From positions 3,725,501 through 3,789,500 of the forward strand of contig NZ_CP040924.1 of NCBI RefSeq assembly GCF_006351925.1: 64,000 nt of DNA, written 5' to 3'. A program made the position numbers and the translations under genes. The stretch comes from Clostridium thermarum. Lineage in GTDB: Bacteria; Bacillota; Clostridia; Clostridiales; Clostridiaceae. Positions 63,113-64,000 of this stretch are shown here, piece after piece. Within the stretch, counting starts at the first letter, position 1. Each line of letters begins with the position of its first letter. The notes below the pieces were generated by a model that had not been told where the DNA came from, searched no databases, and saw nothing but the letters and a program-made list of their open reading frames with translations.

Positions 63113-63433
63113 TTATTTCATTCTGTCCTCCATATGACTAGCTAGTCTGCTAAGATTTTTCCCTTGCTTTTCCACTATGTCTTCTTCTATTATACCCACT
63201 TTTAATTTTTTTTGTATATTTTCATCTACTGCAGAATAAGAATATCCAAGCCTGTCTGCTAGTATGTATAGTATGATTATTGCCCCGGAAATAGAATCTA
63301 ATATAGCTTCCTGAGCTACATTGCTTCCTTTTGTCAGTAGTCTGTAAAATTCACCAATAACGCATAAAAGCTGAGCCTTTAAGTCCTCTATTATTTTTAT
63401 ATCGGACATTATGTTAAAATTCTCTCGCTTCAA
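63113..63433 (-). CDS. MazG-like family protein
   Basis: 106 residues, all-helical, related to MazG-type nucleotide pyrophosphatases. DLKAQLLCVIGEFYRLLTKG and AILDSISGAIIILYILADRLGYS are the two helices; the acidic ExxE and ExxD metal residues of active MazG are only partly seen, so activity is uncertain. It is the first gene of the gdpP/rplI/dnaB cluster. The start is a TTG at 63433 with a GGGG-type site upstream, which is moderate. Confidence 0.7.
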   Translation of the reverse strand: MKRENFNIMSDIKIIEDLKAQLLCVIGEFYRLLTKGSNVAQEAILDSISGAIIILYILADRLGYSYSAVDENIQKKLKVGIIEEDIVEKQGKNLSRLASHMEDRMK

Positions 63434-63463
63434 GATACCAACCCCTTTTAAACCTATACCTCT

Positions 63464-63492
63464 ATTTTAAGGATTTTTCGAATATTATGCAA
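63464..63492 (-). promoter_or_regulatory. Candidate promoter of the mazG-like/gdpP/dnaB cluster
   Basis: TTGCAT (63487-63492) and TAAAAT (63464-63469) on the minus strand are 17 bases apart, about 30 bases before the first gene. Confidence 0.4.
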
Positions 63493-63570
63493 CCTAGATT
63501 TCAAATAACTGGCTTTATTATCCCGTTTATAGGAGTATAATTATATTAGATTAATTGAAAGGAGAAAGTT

Positions 63571-64000
63571 ATGAGTTATTTATTTATTTTGCTATTTATT
63601 ATCATTTTATCTTTGCTCATTGCATCTTATAAGTTTGCAAAGATAGTTATGTATCCAAAGGTATGGAAGTATGAAGAAACTTTAATAAATGAAATACAAT
63701 CCAAACGTATCAAGGAAGATTACCTTGATAACATACCAAAAGAAGAATTATTTATTGACTCTCCATATGGCTACAAACTTCATGCCTTCTTCTTTCCTAA
63801 CAAGGATTCAAAGAAAACTATTATTTTCGCCCATGGAGTGACCTATTCTCTTTGGGGTTCCATTAAATATATGGACATATTTTATAAACAGGGCTTTAAT
63901 GTTTTTGTATACGACCATAGGTTTCATGGAAAAAGCGAAGGTCCTTACTGTACTTACGGATACTATGAAAAGTATGACTTAAAAGCCTGTGCAGACTGGA
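63571..64000 (+). CDS. Alpha/beta hydrolase (3' partial)
   Basis: The first 143 codons are seen; the frame runs off the right edge. One N-terminal helix (about 3-24) anchors it in the membrane. From residue 60 the fold is that of serine-aminopeptidase / acylglycerol lipase-like hydrolases: KKTIIFAHGVTYSLWGSIKY holds the His-Gly oxyanion turn, and VFVYDHRFHGKSEG is the next strand. The nucleophile Ser lies beyond the window. AAGGAG precedes the ATG by 7 bases. It is divergent from the mazG-like/dnaB cluster. Confidence 0.85.
   Translation, partial: MSYLFILLFIIILSLLIASYKFAKIVMYPKVWKYEETLINEIQSKRIKEDYLDNIPKEELFIDSPYGYKLHAFFFPNKDSKKTIIFAHGVTYSLWGSIKYMDIFYKQGFNVFVYDHRFHGKSEGPYCTYGYYEKYDLKACADW

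Overview
The window looks like chromosome of an anaerobic, saccharolytic low-GC Firmicute of the Clostridium type. The DNA is AT-rich and most genes have strong GGAGG ribosome sites. The genes include a six-subunit Ech [NiFe] hydrogenase, rubrerythrin, YesMN/LplABC sugar transport, PRD-type PTS control and the cluster mazG-like / yybS / gdpP / rplI / lonC / dnaB. The species cannot be named from the sequence alone. Most genes lie on the minus strand.

Layout. 1-4.9 kb: the end of a GH31-type glycosidase, an AraC regulator, a Yip1-type membrane protein, two tandem DUF881 proteins, an unexplained foldable element at 3789-3859, a thymidine kinase with an altered P-loop and a small coiled-coil protein. 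5.0-10.1 kb: echABCDEF with a candidate promoter and a terminator. 10.3-12.5 kb: a short DUF1919 protein, an orphan operator-like repeat and a DDE insertion sequence. 12.6-16.9 kb: an aconitase-family hydratase divergent from a LysR regulator, then a small alarmone synthetase. 16.9-26.8 kb: a PTS hexitol operon (mtlA2, mtlR, mtlA1, 1-phosphofructokinase, sorbitol-type dehydrogenase, ptsH, ptsI). 26.9-44.6 kb: a xylan/hemicellulose locus with an ABC importer, GH8, carboxylesterase, GH43, GH27, a zinc-ribbon protein, GH39 and GH51, preceded by GH43-YesM-YesN. 45-47.7 kb: tRNA-Thr, a cyclase-family hydrolase, zwf and a gnd pseudogene. 48-55.5 kb: CtsR-controlled hsp18, a CYTH-like protein, a membrane-anchored zincin with Ig-like domains, a nitroreductase, DUF2500, a TcaA-like zinc-ribbon protein and a GH2 glycosidase. 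55.6-64 kb: rubrerythrin, the dnaB-rplI housekeeping cluster and the start of an alpha/beta hydrolase.

How it fits together. The YesMN system probably senses extracellular xylo-oligosaccharides and induces the LplABC-type importer. The listed glycosidases lack obvious signal peptides, so they probably trim the imported oligomers inside the cell. The PTS operon carries its own EI and HPr. Its dehydrogenase plus 1-phosphofructokinase suggest oxidation of a hexitol phosphate to a ketohexose 1-phosphate, rather than the usual mannitol-1-phosphate to fructose-6-phosphate step. Ech would couple ferredoxin oxidation, H2 evolution and ion pumping during sugar fermentation.

The observations I rate highest are: a YesM-type kinase whose only well-placed start codon is AUA; a 1.08 kb near-identical EIIC tract in two mtlA genes whose EIIB domains have diverged (gene conversion); a gnd gene reduced to its two ends beside an intact zwf; a fossil copy of a small zinc-ribbon gene directly behind GH8, mirroring the intact copy directly behind GH27; a thymidine kinase with Glu in place of the P-loop Gly; a pseudoknot-capable element at 3789-3859; and the Ig-like/zincin membrane protease. 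I did not find a defence system, a CRISPR array or a prophage.
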